In this document: in pieces, positions 22,118 through 33,924 of the stretch | Layout: each line of letters starts with the position of its first letter | How positions within the stretch are numbered: position 1 is the stretch's first letter | DNA from: Acacia acuminata | Lineage: Eukaryota > Streptophyta > Magnoliopsida > Fabales > Fabaceae | Length of the DNA: 64,000 nucleotides | Assembly: GCA_019022655.1 (NCBI GenBank) | Contig: JAFJYI010000372.1 | Coordinates: 490,528-554,527 of the forward strand | Direction: 5' to 3' | The notes under the pieces: model-generated | Database searches by the model: none | Told to the model about the DNA's origin: nothing | What the model saw: only the letters and a program-made list of their open reading frames with translations | Position numbers and translations under genes: made by a program

Positions 22118-22480
22118 TCCAAAACATGCTCAATGGTGACTAATCACTAGGCAATAACCATTAAAATTAGATTAAATAAACTGAATTAATATTAAGCAAA
22201 ACTAAAAATAAATAGATAGAATAATCTCTAAAACCCAAACAAGATCATAGGTTCTCTAGGTTGAAAATAAAAAGTTAGCACTTTAACCAAATCCACCTCA
22301 GCATAGAAAAATTCAAAGTTCAATAACATACTGGATAAGAATAAGAAGCTGGAACCAGTCAAGTGAGATAACAAAACCAAGAACAAGAAAAAAGAATCAG
22401 CAACAACTTCTGTGTTCTTTGCAATTGGTTTGAAGGAAAGAGAAAATGAAGACGCAGTCCAGTATCGCCTCTCTTCTAGC
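22118..22480 (-). repeat. Dispersed gypsy LTR-like repeat (copy 2, right part)
   Basis: Continuation of 19253-19510 after the solo LTR: AATCTCCAAAACATGCTCAA, then CATAGGTTCTCTAGGTT, which aligns with CATAGGTCCTCTAGGTT near 16280. Confidence 0.6.
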
Positions 22481-22519
22481 TGACTCCGTCGAACTCAGCT
22501 CCCAAAAGACAGAGCAGTA

Positions 22520-22680
22520 GTATCGTCAACCTCTAGTCCGATCTGGTTCTCACTATTGGCGTCAAACTCAAGATTGAAGATGACGAACAGTTCCCAAAGT
22601 ATCGTCCACCTCGGTCCGATCTGGTTCTCACCGTTTCGGCGTCACAAGTTCAAGGTTGAAGATCATGACCGCTTCCAAAA
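22520..22680. repeat. Two-copy ~80-bp tandem duplication
   Basis: GTATCGTCAACCTCTAGTCC (22521) and GTATCGTCCACCTCGGTCC (22600) start two near-identical units that share GATCTGGTTCTCAC, GGCGTCA and GATTGAAGAT/GGTTGAAGAT. It lies in the putative LTR body, with no coding evidence. Confidence 0.75.
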
Positions 22681-22799
22681 CCACCGCTGCTCCCTCGTTC
22701 TAGCCTCCTTTGGGTTCAGCATGATGAGAGTCGAACTCCCTCTTCTTAGTTACCTCCGAGTGATGGTGGCGTAGGGGTTACCCTCTCGGTTAAGCGCAC

Positions 22800-23328
22800 A
22801 TTGACGTTATCTCTCGCCGCTCCTCTCACCGCAAGCTCGTCTCGTTGCTCCAATCGTGCTCTCTCAAACCAATGATGAACGTAAAACCCCGTGAATAGCC
22901 GCCTCCTTCTCACGGCTCCCCTTTTTGTTTTTTTAGGTCTCCGTGTCTCCTCATCCCCGCCACACGTGCTATCCGTTTAGGTAATTCAAATTGATTCAAA
23001 TTTCTAGCCCAAAATGACATCACCTATTGTATGAGGAATAAGGAAAAAGAAAATAAAACAAATAACAAATAAAATAAAAGGTATTTTATTTTAAAAACTA
23101 TGGTATTTACAATGAAATTCCTCAAATAATGCACCACTTTGATTTAATCTTATAATAATATAATCTCAAAAATATCTCAAAATTGTATAGATAACTCTCC
23201 AAATATCTTCAAAATATACTTTAAAATACATTAAAATTGGAGAGTTATCAAGTGTTTCTCTCCAAAATAATCAAAGAGAAGGGGGAATTAAGGAATTAAG
23301 GAGGAAGATAATGGTGTTTTAGAAAATA
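22800..23328. other. AT-rich flank of LTR 23334
   Basis: Probably the remainder of the dispersed LTR-like repeat (TC-rich, then AT-rich). No boundary, open frame or RNA gene is discernible. Confidence 0.35.
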
Positions 23329-24414
23329 TATGTTGTAATACCCTAATTTTCATAATTCATATAAATATTGTATTTTAGCAAATAATTAGAAAAATACAAA
23401 GGTGAATATGTGTCTCAAATAATTGTAATCTATTGATTATATTTTCATCCAAATTTCACTTTGGAATTAATTAACCAAGGGTTAATTATGAGACTACATA
23501 TTAGGGACAATAAAATGTGACATAATTAACACATTGAATAATGGTTAATCTATAACCAAAAAAGAGAAGGAAAGGGTATGAAGACACTTAATTAAATTAG
23601 AACACATTAGCCAATTTTAATTGGTAATTAAGCTTGCACTAAATAGAGATTAGTGGCATTTGTCTTAGAGTTGATAAAAGACAATAGAAATAAGTGCATA
23701 GAGCTTGATTTAATTAAGTACTAATTTTCATGATGAGTTAATAAATCAAATAACCAATGACAAATGCAATTAAAAGGTATATAACCATTTGATTAAGAGT
23801 TAATCAAGTTTTGTTAATCAACAAGTTAATCAACTTTGAAAAGTCAACAATTGCAACCAAGATCAATGGTTAAGATTGTTGCACACTTAATTCAATCCAA
23901 TGGTCCTAATTAATTAATTAACCATAATCCTCTTGTAAAGTGATTAGCCAATGAGGAATCAAAGAAATGTGCTAAATCCTCATAAATTTAAATGGACCAA
24001 TGGGAAAATTAAGCTATGGATAAATGGTGAAGATCTATTCTTAACTAACACAAATCAATCCAATGTCTAGAGATCAAGATGAGAGGATAAATGAGTATTT
24101 GATAAATCAAGTTATTAAAAATTGGATTTTAGCACATGGGATAAGGTATTAATTAAAGCAAATGGAAGAGGATAGAATGGAAGAGGATAAGGAGAGAGAG
24201 GGAGTGTGTGTGTGTGTGTGTGTGTGTAGTGAGATATTATTTGATTCAATGAACCAATGAGGAAAAAGCAACAAATAATTAAGCTAAATCCTATGTAAAT
24301 TGGATGGACCAATGAGAGCATTTCTCTTCATAGTTGGTGTCTTCATGAAAGACCAACACCCATGAGCCATTGATTAAGAAGGATGATCTAATGGTTTAAG
24401 ATCATGGAATTTCA

Positions 24415-24424
24415 CTATAAATAG
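24415..24424 (+). promoter_or_regulatory. TATA box of LTR copy c
   Basis: CTATAAATAG sits at the same alignment position as the TATA boxes of copies a and b, followed about 30 bp later by a TC-rich leader. It marks the U3/R boundary. Confidence 0.7.
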
Positions 24425-26699
24425 AGACCTTGAGCCTCTTCATTCTTCACACCAAAATCAACCCCAAGAGGTGATTTTCTAAAGAGACTAGAGAGAAGTG
24501 AGAGCTAGTGGGAAGCAAGAAGGAAGAGGAGCTTCAAGGGTAAGTTCTCTAGTTCTAGCTTTTAAATTCATAGATAAGTAGTGTTTTGATCTTTAATCTT
24601 CCAATATAGTTTTGTTTTCATGTTTTTATGGTTAAAAATGGCTTCATTTCGAAAATTTGATGGAGCAAAATTCTTGGAAGTTGAAGGTCAAAAGTAGCAA
24701 AATTCTGGAAAAAATTTCGGTTAGGAATCAGCAGCAACAAAGACATGATTTTATGTAGAAAATGAATTTATAAAATTCTGAAATTTTTCATGGTTAAAGT
24801 AGACATCTAGGGATTTTCAAAAATACCTAGAGTGTGTCATTTTGAGTTTTGTACAAGGAGATAAAAATTCTTGAATAAAGGCTACGTTTTTCTAGAAAAT
24901 TCTGGGCAGAGGTTGGAAATATGAAAAATGGGAATGACTAAAAAAATTCTGGGTAAAAACAAGTATTTTTTAATCAAAACTAGACATTCTAAGGATTCCA
25001 GGAAATTTTACGGATCCTTGTTTTGATTTTTGTGGAATTAATTATGATTTTTCAAAGTTATCAACAATTCTGCCCAGAAATGCTGAAGTAGCGTTTTTAA
25101 TAAAATGTAAGGGTAAAAGTGGAATAATAAATGCACCAAGGGTAGAAAGGTAAAGTAGATCTTTAGGATATTATTCTAACCAATATGATATTTATCAAAT
25201 ATCATATAATAATCCGACGATAATGTATAAGATATCCGGGAAGTCCGGAGTCGGATTCAAAGGTCGGGCATATTGCTAACTACGTAGAAGGAAGGTACAT
25301 TCGCGTACTAGTAACTTTAACTCTGATGTGTCTTGTATGCATGTATGTGATGGAATGATTCATGAAGTGATGGGCAAGACTAGGTCTTGGGTCATGCACT
25401 GTGACTTAGGTCACTTGTTTATATACTTTCAGCTTTATACGGGTTATAGTTTTGATAATGCCGTTGAGTTTTCCTAGTGCTGAGGACACGAGGAGCTGTC
25501 GTGGCACTGGTTAGTGCAAATCTAGATAGACTTTACATGTGCTGTGTGCTATGTAATGTTGTGTTGTTAAACCTTACATCTCGTGTGTGCTTATGTGTTG
25601 GTTATTGCTGTAATGTAATGAACATCTGTCATACATACATTGTTTATACTTTTCATATGAGGTTAACTGTTACATGAGATTCAATTCGATTGAATCTCAG
25701 CCCTAACTAAAGGTTCAGGAAAAGAACCAGAGCCGAGAAGAGGCACCAAAGAATGGAGCCGAAGGGAGCACTGATGGACGGAGCCGAGAAGAGGCATCGG
25801 TCGAGACAAGAGCCGGAAGAAGTTTAAACAGAGCTTACTTTCTGGCATGGATCTAATAAAGTTATTTCAAACCGTTTGGTGCCGAAGGCAGGGCTAGTCT
25901 ATGTGGATCAATCAATAAGTCGCCGTGAACTCGTTGAGACTTCCACGATAGACACCTACCTGGCCAATCTGTTTGATTAACTGAGTTAGGTTCATTGCCC
26001 CAAGTCTAGCTAAGGCTTGGTCTAAGACTGTATAGTTACCATGTAAAATGTAATTATACAAAGCTCTATAATATTGTATCACACTAATATTCTTTCGGGT
26101 AATTTTTAATATATATCGGCATATGCCGGGGCATCGGTGTTACACCCTAATCGGGCCTCGCCCTTTCGTGGCGGGTTAGAGGGATCCTTTTCGCTTATTA
26201 TCTTTCCTTTAATAAATAGTCACTTTAATCACACATCGAGTACGCGCGAGCATTGGATCGGTTTGGACAACTTCCATTCTATTGGTAAAGGTACAGACAA
26301 TTACATAGAATAATCCCCCAAAGGGGTAAGGGTACAACCGTCCATCGTATGTACTGGGCAATAAGTAAGTTTATACAGTCATAAAACATATACAATGAGA
26401 TAAGACATTCCATACGTCTTCAGTCCTCCGCTTCATTACCAAACACTTATCTTTTCCATGGTCCAACGGTCTATCACCTTACACCTTTATCTTTGGAACC
26501 AGACTGGAGTTCAAAGTTGAACCCCAGAGTAACTGTTAAACTCATATACAATATGTATGCAATGCATGTAATGCAAATTACAATCAAGAACATAAACCTG
26601 GAATGTACATCCACAGGACCGCCTGGTCAAGACAAGCCCGCGGATCCAGCGCGCAAAGGGCCTCGGAAGTTAGGGCTGGCCAACCCTAACCACCTATCC

Positions 26700-26950
26700 G
26701 AGAGGCCTCACCGGACACCTATAAACACACATTCATATAGGCTCCACCTAGCCTCACATACCTTGGGCCTCACTGACACCCGTGAACACACACACATGTG
26801 CTCCACCTAGCCCACATGCCACGGCCTCAAAAGTACCCCCAAAAGAGATCTTCCTAGCCACCATGCCTCGGCCTCACTAGTACCCCTACAAGTACTACCT
26901 AGCCGGCATACCTCGGGCCTCAGTAGCCACCATAGGACACGAAGTCCCAT
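26700..26950. repeat. Imperfect ~60-bp repeats with CACCTAGCC motif
   Basis: CACCTAGCC/TACCTAGCC followed by CACAT(A/G)CC...GGCCTCA recurs at about 26747, 26805, 26905 and 26967. A low-grade minisatellite in the 3' part of the nested LTR. Confidence 0.6.
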
Positions 26951-27867
26951 AGCTACTACCTAGCCTACATCCACAATTATGATAAAACACAACATACAAG
27001 AGCCACATAGAGTATGCAAGTTTACAGTTACTACCTGGAACGCCTTGCAAATAACAAACTCTTCCCTTGGTGCTGAAAGTAGTGTCCACACGAGCTAACT
27101 CCCTAGTTACAACAAAATATCACACTTTCAATCACAAATCCAAACTTTTACTTCAAGATCCATAATTTCGCCTAACACCAGATTTTTCCAGAAACGCTGA
27201 CCCAAATTCACCAATTTTTAATAAATTCTAGAAAAATAGAATTGACATGAAATCAGTGGCCTTAGAACCATTAGGATGTTTAGTTTACCATAAAAATAAT
27301 TCCAAAGGTCTTCTGGGTTCATATCATTTTCTTATTAGCAAACCGAGCCACTGGTTTAGAGAAAAGTCCAGATTTTTAGGTCATTTTGAACAGTACATAT
27401 CTCTCGGTTGGAAACTCCAAATAACACAAAATATTATATGCAAATCATCCTCAGGATGTCTAATTTCTCCATGTAAAATTTCAGATCAAACAGAGTTCAT
27501 TTACTATTTCAAAACGTCTGAGTAACACACGCTGCCTAGAAACCGTAAGAACCGACAGATTTTCGTATAACAAAGACTTAGGCTTTTAGGGTTTGGAAAA
27601 GGGTGATCCAACATGTCCCCACAAAAACACCTTCCAGACTCAATGGAAACCTCAAAGATACCAAAATACTACAGAAACGCCATGAAAATCACCATAGGGC
27701 AGAGATGAAGGTAGCTTAGTTGCCGTTTTAGGGACTTACCTGGATGTCGATTGCGTATGGACTCCTTCACCTCTTGGACCTAAAGCTTCAGCTGATCACT
27801 CTCATGCCCTCCTTGAGCTCGTGGATGGTGTGGATAAATGGAGGGGAAGAGTGTCCTATTTATAGGC

Positions 27868-28163
27868 CCCAAGTTCCAGATTTGCCCCTAGGTAGTCTTA
27901 GTTGTGGGTTTTAGGGTTAGGGGCAAAATGGTCATTTTGCCCCGTTCATCTTCCAAAGCAAGGGGCCCATGAAATCAGACCTTCTAGAAGCCTTCTAGGG
28001 TCTTCCATGGGCAGAAAATGATGCATTCCAATGCTAAAAATAGGGTTCCAGTTTTGCCCCTAGGTGACCTTAGTTGTAGGTTTAAGGTGTAGGGCAAAAT
28101 GGCCATTTTGCGCCGCTCTTCTTCCAAAATGCGATGGGGTCCACGAAATCTGCCCCTTGATAT
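27868..28163. repeat. Diverged ~120-bp duplication inside the nested LTR
   Basis: GTTCCAGATTTGCCCCTAGG (about 27879) and GTTCCAGTTTTGCCCCTAGG (about 28047) begin two copies that share TTAGTTGT(G/A)GGTTT, GGGCAAAATGG(T/C)CATTTTG and CATCTTCCAAA/CTTCTTCCAAA. Position: upstream of the LTR TATA box region. Confidence 0.75.
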
Positions 28164-29209
28164 GCCATAATTGCACTTTCTATGTCATAATTACATGTCA
28201 CTTTAATGTCCCATCAAGTTTAAATTGTGTGGTCGGATTAAACCTAGTTATTTTATTTTTTTCTCTTCATTATGACTTTAATGTGACAAATCTCTCTTCA
28301 TAATTACACAAAGCAAGATATTTTTCTCTTCACCGGGGCCCTTTGGAATTTGCCCCTACCGGTGTCCCGGCCTAGGCCCGACTCGAGAAATCCTATCCGC
28401 CCCGTCGCCTCCGATTCGGCCCCACCTACCTCATAATGCGTGCCCTTCCACCGCACTTGTGTGGGCCGAATCATCATAACTTTTCCCGAGGCCACCGGTG
28501 GACGGGGCATACTACCTTGGGGATCAAGAAACCTTTATTCCAAGTATTCCCGGATCCACCTCGTAATCGTCTTTACTCGGTTTTCCAACTTCGGCCCCAA
28601 ATGCCACGATCCAGACGTAGCACCACCACCACCGACTTTCTCTCGTAATGGGTCCAGATATACACTTTCTCTCTCTCTTCCCTTCTTATTGCCTTCAAAA
28701 ACGCAGGGCTCCTATGACTGCCCTGAAAATGCCGTATAGTTGCCTGTATTGGCATATTTTCGCTCCACTAAGTGTCGTATACCTCAGGACATAGTTGGGC
28801 GGCCTCTTTTCTGACCAGACTTACAACGTATACATCTTTTGTGCCCATTTTACATCAGCACCTTAATCCCATGACTTGTACGTACTAAGTCTACCGGCCC
28901 GTATGGCCGAGTTACTTAGTCCCAGAGAGGCTTCCTTTGCCTTGACTTTCTTGGGACTCTTCCCGAACTGGGCCTAATTGTCTGCCTATTTTGGGTTTAT
29001 TCTCAATTCTCAGGGTCCAAAATTCGGGATATTACAATCAGCATATGCCTGGGCATTTTGTATCAGTTACTCATCGTCCAAACGTTAGCGCATGCTCTCC
29101 ATTTTCGCATTACTGAAGTGGTAGCACCTCAAACTCGTCAAGTTTTCTAAAACTAAGTGTCAACCGCGAAGCACATTTTGAAGTATGGAATTTGTGGTGT
29201 TATATATGT

Positions 29210-30874
29210 TGTAAATGGAGCTATATACCCAAGAAGGGGGGTGAATTGGGTATTTTAAAAACTTTTCTGAAAGTGGTCTGTTTTGACCAAGTAAAAACAG
29301 ATGATAGTAGAGGAGGAAGGGAAGGAAAGCTTGAACAAGAGAAATTATCCGGTTCGGTCTTATCCTTGACCTACATCCATCCCAAGCCACACTTGGGATT
29401 TTCAATCCACTATACTCACAACCGATTACAAACTCGTACTTAAGAGTAGTTCTCTCTCTAGAACTCACTCCCCTTACAAGTTGCAATCAATACACCCAAC
29501 CACCAAGTCCCCTGACTTGTGGTTATCTCAATCAATAAATGATTTACGAGATAGAACTCTCTCACAGCGGATAAGATGAACATCGAAGTACAAGTATCGA
29601 TTGATACAATACGGATGAAAGCTAAACACAATAAATGATAATCAATGAATTTTCACTCTCGAGGGTGTATCAACCGGAAGAAGTTAATGAACTCTATTTA
29701 TAGGTAGAGAACATTAAATGACCGTTGCTTGATGAATCCAACCGTTGTAGGTGATTAGCTTAAAGTCTCGGTCATCTTCTCTCTCTAAACTCCAACTAAT
29801 CCAGGTGCTAATATGATCGATGTGGAACTCGAGGATTTGCCGTTGGAGAAGAGTTTACTTGATGAAGAAAGCATTCTTGACCGTTGAGAATGCGTGCTCG
29901 ATGGATTATCCAAAAGAAGGTTGATTTGCGAAGTGCATTAAATGCACCGAACACTTTTTGCTTTATGGCTTTGACCTTCAATAATCTTCATCGATCTTAA
30001 TGAAATTCACTCAACAAACTTGTTAAACATAGCTAGGAATGTGATTGAATGAATTATGGAAGCAATGAGATCAAACAACAATGATTTTCAAATTCTTATA
30101 ATTCAAAATCAGTTTTTAGCGTTGTAAACTGCAGTATGTTCATGTAAACTTGAGTATGGCACTGTTCATAAGTGTCCAAACTGTAGTATCCAATTGGATA
30201 CTCAAGTTTGCACCTTTCAGAGGCAAACCATCGTGTCTTGTATTTGAAAGACAAAACCTATAATCGAGTTTGCCTATGCAAACTGCTTGATTGTTTTAAC
30301 TTAAAAATCCTTTTGCTCTCTCGTAAGTCCAATACTCGAGTTTGGCTACGCAACCGCAAAGATATTGACTTAACTTGAAAAATATTTTTGCTCTCTCGTA
30401 AGTCCAATACTCGAGTTTGGCTACGCAAACGCAAAGATTGACTTAATGTGAAAAATCCTTTTGCTTTCGTAAGTCCAATACTCGAGTTTGGCTATGCAAC
30501 CGCGGTATTGACTATTCAATACTCGAGTTTGGCTATGCAAAGCTGCAAGTATTGACTATTCAATACTCGAGTTTGGCTATACAACGGCGGTATTGATTTA
30601 CCTTGAAAACCTTTAGCTCTCGGAAGTTCAATACTCGAGTTTAACTATGCAACCGCTAAAGATTGACCGTTCAATACTCGAGTTTGGCTATGCAACTATG
30701 GCTAAAGTATTGACTTAACTTGTAAAACTTGGTTGCTTTTTGGATGTCCAATACTGTGGTATGCAAACCTATACTCGAAGTTTTCAACTATCGTAAGGTT
30801 TTAGCTAACTTTGCAAAACTTCAAAACATGTTTTACATTTGTTGTTAATCATCAAAACATATTGAGAACTAACA
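29210..30874 (-). repeat. 3' LTR of the minus-strand Sirevirus
   Basis: 1665 bp, minus-strand start TGTTAGTTCTCAATATG at 30874. TATA box at about 29692-29704. It contains an array of CTCGAG units with GGCTA(C/T)GCAA spacers (about 30330-30710), with fewer and more damaged units than its partner LTR. Confidence 0.93.
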
Positions 30875-30889
30875 TTCTCCTTTTTGATG
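30875..30889 (-). other. Polypurine tract
   Basis: Minus-strand ATCAAAAAGGAGAA directly before the 3' LTR. It corresponds to ATCAAAAAGGGGGAGAA of the sister element with a shortened G run. Confidence 0.8.
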
Positions 30890-31299
30890 ATGACAACACT
30901 TGTAAGCTATTTTTGCAAAGAGTTTGAAAGATGTGATTTGTTTTGAAATGAAGTTTTCAAAGTTCAAAAATTGAGTTATCGAAGAAAACCATCCAATTTT
31001 ACATTTCAACACTTAAAGTTCGAGAGAATGGCGGCAAGTAGAATTTAAAAGAATAGACAATTTGAACTATATTCATTTAGCATTCTTCATATAATCAAGA
31101 ACAATATCAGAAAGGATAGACACTCTGATAACTACTGATATTACTCTGATAATCAAAAACAAGTTCAGAGACATCAAAAAGGTAGCTACACAATGAAGTA
31201 CAAATGACAAAAGCTACCTAGAACAACAAACTACCTAGAACCAATAGAACCCTATACATCTACATCTTTTCTTCTTCTCCCCTTTGTCATTATCAACAT

Positions 31300-33221
31300 A
31301 CTGGGATCAAGGACAACAAAAGGAGGGGAATAGAGGACCATGGCGTGGATGGATCAAAGGTAGGGTCATGGTGAGCTGCATAAGGAGAAGGTGTGGGGAA
31401 TTTCTCGTGAGACGGGGTAGATGGAGATGGAAATGTGTCGGGTAGAACCTCAGGTAGTGGGAGAGATAGGAGAAGATGGAATTACGGGGTAGGAGTGGAA
31501 GTGGTGGTGGGGTGAAGTGGTGTGAGGTGGACTCGGGGAAAGGAGAAGGGAGGTGAGGAAGGTGGGGAAATATGAGTCTCTGGTGGCTGGGTTTCTGTAC
31601 GGAAAAGATGAGGATGGACCGTGAACCCAAACGTGGATGATGAAGAAGCACCAATACCAAAGTGGTCAATCGACGATCAATCTTATTAGGGCTTCGATGC
31701 AAGCTCATATGTCATGGATAGCGGGAGTCTAGATCAATGCCCTCGATCAAAATCTCGCTCCGCTTCTCGTCGTGGCATCCTTCGCTTCACCTAAGTCGGC
31801 CTTGGCATCCATGAGACCCATCTTGAACTCGCGCAAAGATGTCCAACTCGGCCTTTCATAATCGCCCATGAGATGAGAGGGCAGCTTCGATCATCTCTCT
31901 CAACCGTTCTTCGAGTTCCAATGATGGAGTAGGATGCGACCGAGCCTCGTGCGCATATGAGCGTGGATGCACGGGCTTGTGACCTCGGAGGAGCCCTCGA
32001 CTGGCCTGATCCTTCCGGCTCGAATGAAATCTTCATAAAATTTAATTGAGTCTTGCCGGAGGATGGGATGAACTTCATCTGCTCATGGGGTCCCACATAC
32101 CATATTTTGTGATAGAACATAATGAGGGACGCCAGTGAGGCAAAGGGCATATATGATCCCTTTCGGGATGAAAACTTGAATGCGCTGGATTTCTTTGAAG
32201 AGCCACCGCCCAATGTTGAGGGGATGCTTCTTGATGAATGCCGTGAAGAATCATAGTCCTTACGTGCAAAGTGAGTATAGCTCCCTCCTTTCTACACAAA
32301 ATTGCGAGTGTAGATATACCAAATTACTCGGTGCGGGGATGGCATGTCTGCGGGCTTGATAGGACGGATGAGCAATCGATCATCACGGTGCGTCCGAGTA
32401 TGCATTAGAGTCCTATACACCTCGGATTGGTGTATTGTGGTGTGGACGCCGGTGGAGGATGAGTAACCTTGAGGATCTTGTTGATGATGGCGGCGGTACA
32501 CGGTGAATTGGACCCCCAACACATGTGGTGATTCTCTCCTCAATCGCACCGCCTTCTATGTCCAAGAGGTGATTGGTCGCCATATTGAAGTAGAAGATCT
32601 TGACCAACTCCGGGTAGTAAGCGGCATCGATGGAGACGAATGATTGATAAGGCCCGAACCATGGTGAGAGATCCACATTGCACTCTCGATAGATTTGTTC
32701 CAAGTCAAGCTGAAACAACCGAAGCCACAAGTTGAATCGGTCTTTGAACTTGGCATTGAGGACCGGGAGGAAGTGAAACCAGGGTGACTTTGAATCCCAT
32801 AGGTGGAGTCTTGTGAAGTTTAATCTCCTCCATTTGCATTGTCGATGAATGGGAGACTCCTTCATGCTCATTCTCTTGGTCTCATAATCGACATGGAGCC
32901 GAACCCTACGGTGGAGAGAGAGCCGAAAGCGGGGGTGGCTCTCTTGGTCCTTGTTTTCCTGTGAACAACGGTCCTCTTCCCCTTTGCCTTGCTTTGCTCA
33001 GCCGTCTTCTGCTTCTTTGTGGCCGATGAAGACACCGGGTCCTTTGACGATGAATCCCTCTTCTTGGGGTTCGAAGGTGGCTTATCTGGAATCGTAATAC
33101 CAACACCAGGGATTCTTGTATCAATCCTTGTTTGTAGCTTCTTGGGAATCGACTTCATCCTTGGTGCTCTGGGAATTTGAGAAGAAGCCGGTTGATCTGA
33201 CTGAGATTGATCCTTTGACAT
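31300..33221 (-). pseudogene. Third ORF downstream of pol (Sirevirus ORF3), frame-broken
   Basis: It starts at 33221 (MSKDQSQSDQPASSQIPRAP): a basic, K/R/S/T-rich first 110 residues, continued in 32413-32871 with a folded-looking segment (FRFNLW-like, FGPYQSFVSIDAAYYPELVKIFYFNM) that resembles the 'putative plant transposon protein' domain of such third ORFs. A proline/serine-rich tail is at about 31310-31700. No function is established. Its position behind pol resembles env-like ORFs, but no convincing signal peptide or membrane span is seen. Confidence 0.7.
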
Positions 33222-33409
33222 TCTGAGATTAGGGTTCCGTCGAGAGAGAGATGGGGAAGAGATTGAAGGTGGTTTGATGAGGATTTATGGGAAGTTAAGA
33301 AGGGATTGTGACGATTTCAAGGAGAGAAGAAGAGAGAAAGTCGTAACTCTAGGGTTTGGAGTAAGGACACGAGTTTGGAAGAACACGACTATTCAGTATA
33401 TATATAGAC

Positions 33410-33810
33410 AGACCCCTATACTCGAGTCAAGCTCTTGCTTACTCGAGTTTATCAAACTTTCACTTACAAACTCGAGTAAAGGTGGAAGTTAAAGACATCT
33501 TTGATTTAACATAGTGAAGTTTTAAATCCACGATGTCCATACTCGAGTTTTAGCCTTTCCTTACTCGAGTTTAGCATACTTTCACTTACAAGCTGCGGTA
33601 AAGGTGGAAGTATACTAACCCTGGACTTCAAAAATGTAGCGTGAATTTTTGAACCCACGATGACCATACTCGAGTTTAGCTTTTCCTTACTCGAGTTTGG
33701 CATACTTTCACTTACAAACTGCTGGTTTGCTATTGCAAGGTTTCGGGTTTGGCCTCTGTGCGGGTCCTAAACTGCGGTATAGTACCCCCATACTCGAGTT
33801 TACAATTTCT
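33410..33810. repeat. CTCGAG palindromes between pol and the third ORF
   Basis: CTCGAG at 33421, 33442, 33471, 33542, 33564, 33669 and 33690, i.e. pairs 21-22 bp apart in three loose units about 125 bp apart. They lie in the non-coding gap between RNase H and the third ORF, outside any LTR. Confidence 0.85.
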
Positions 33811-33924
33811 TGAAACATCAAAATACCTGTAAAAGCATGACTAAACACTCCGATGCCCAAGTTAGTAAAGATTAATCATCAAAAGCATAACTAACATTAA
33901 ATTGGATGAGAAATGCTTACAATT

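Larger units (their letters stand above)
26138..29036 (-). mobile_element. Solo LTR of a second gypsy-type family, nested in copy c
   Basis: Minus-strand start TGTAATATCCCGAATTTTGG at 29036 and end GGGTGTAACA at 26138: 2899 bp. TATA box CCTATAAATAGG in minus orientation at 27856-27866. Flanks ATCGG (26133-26137) and ATCAG (29037-29041) are a target duplication with one mismatch. The host LTR reads through, joining a short repeat around GCATATGCC on both sides. No coding capacity. Confidence 0.8.
23334..29204 (+). mobile_element. Solo LTR of gypsy family 1 (copy c), with a nested solo LTR
   Basis: It starts TGTAATACCCTAATTTTC at 23334 and, after removing the nested element 26138-29036, ends ...GTGGTGTTATA at 29204, for about 2.97 kb. 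TATGT at 23329-23333 and 29205-29209 flank it. It is the reverse complement of copies a and b: (GT)n at about 24207-24228, TATA box CTATAAATAG at 24415-24424, GAGGACACGAGGAGCTGTCG near 25485. The last dinucleotide is TA rather than CA. Confidence 0.82.

Noticed and set aside
22556..22774. 72-codon plus-strand ORF
   Set aside because: It spans the two-copy tandem duplication in LTR-like sequence, with no domain and no plausible splice context.
26493..26810. 105-codon plus-strand ORF
   Set aside because: It lies in the minisatellite-like part of a solo LTR; no conserved motif.
28304..28755. Short ORFs on both strands around 28.3-28.7 kb
   Set aside because: All lie within the U3 of a solo gypsy LTR; no domain similarity recognised.
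31307..33180. Many overlapping ORFs on both strands
   Set aside because: Minus-strand pieces belong to the frame-broken third ORF of the Sirevirus; the plus-strand ones are shadows of its biased composition.
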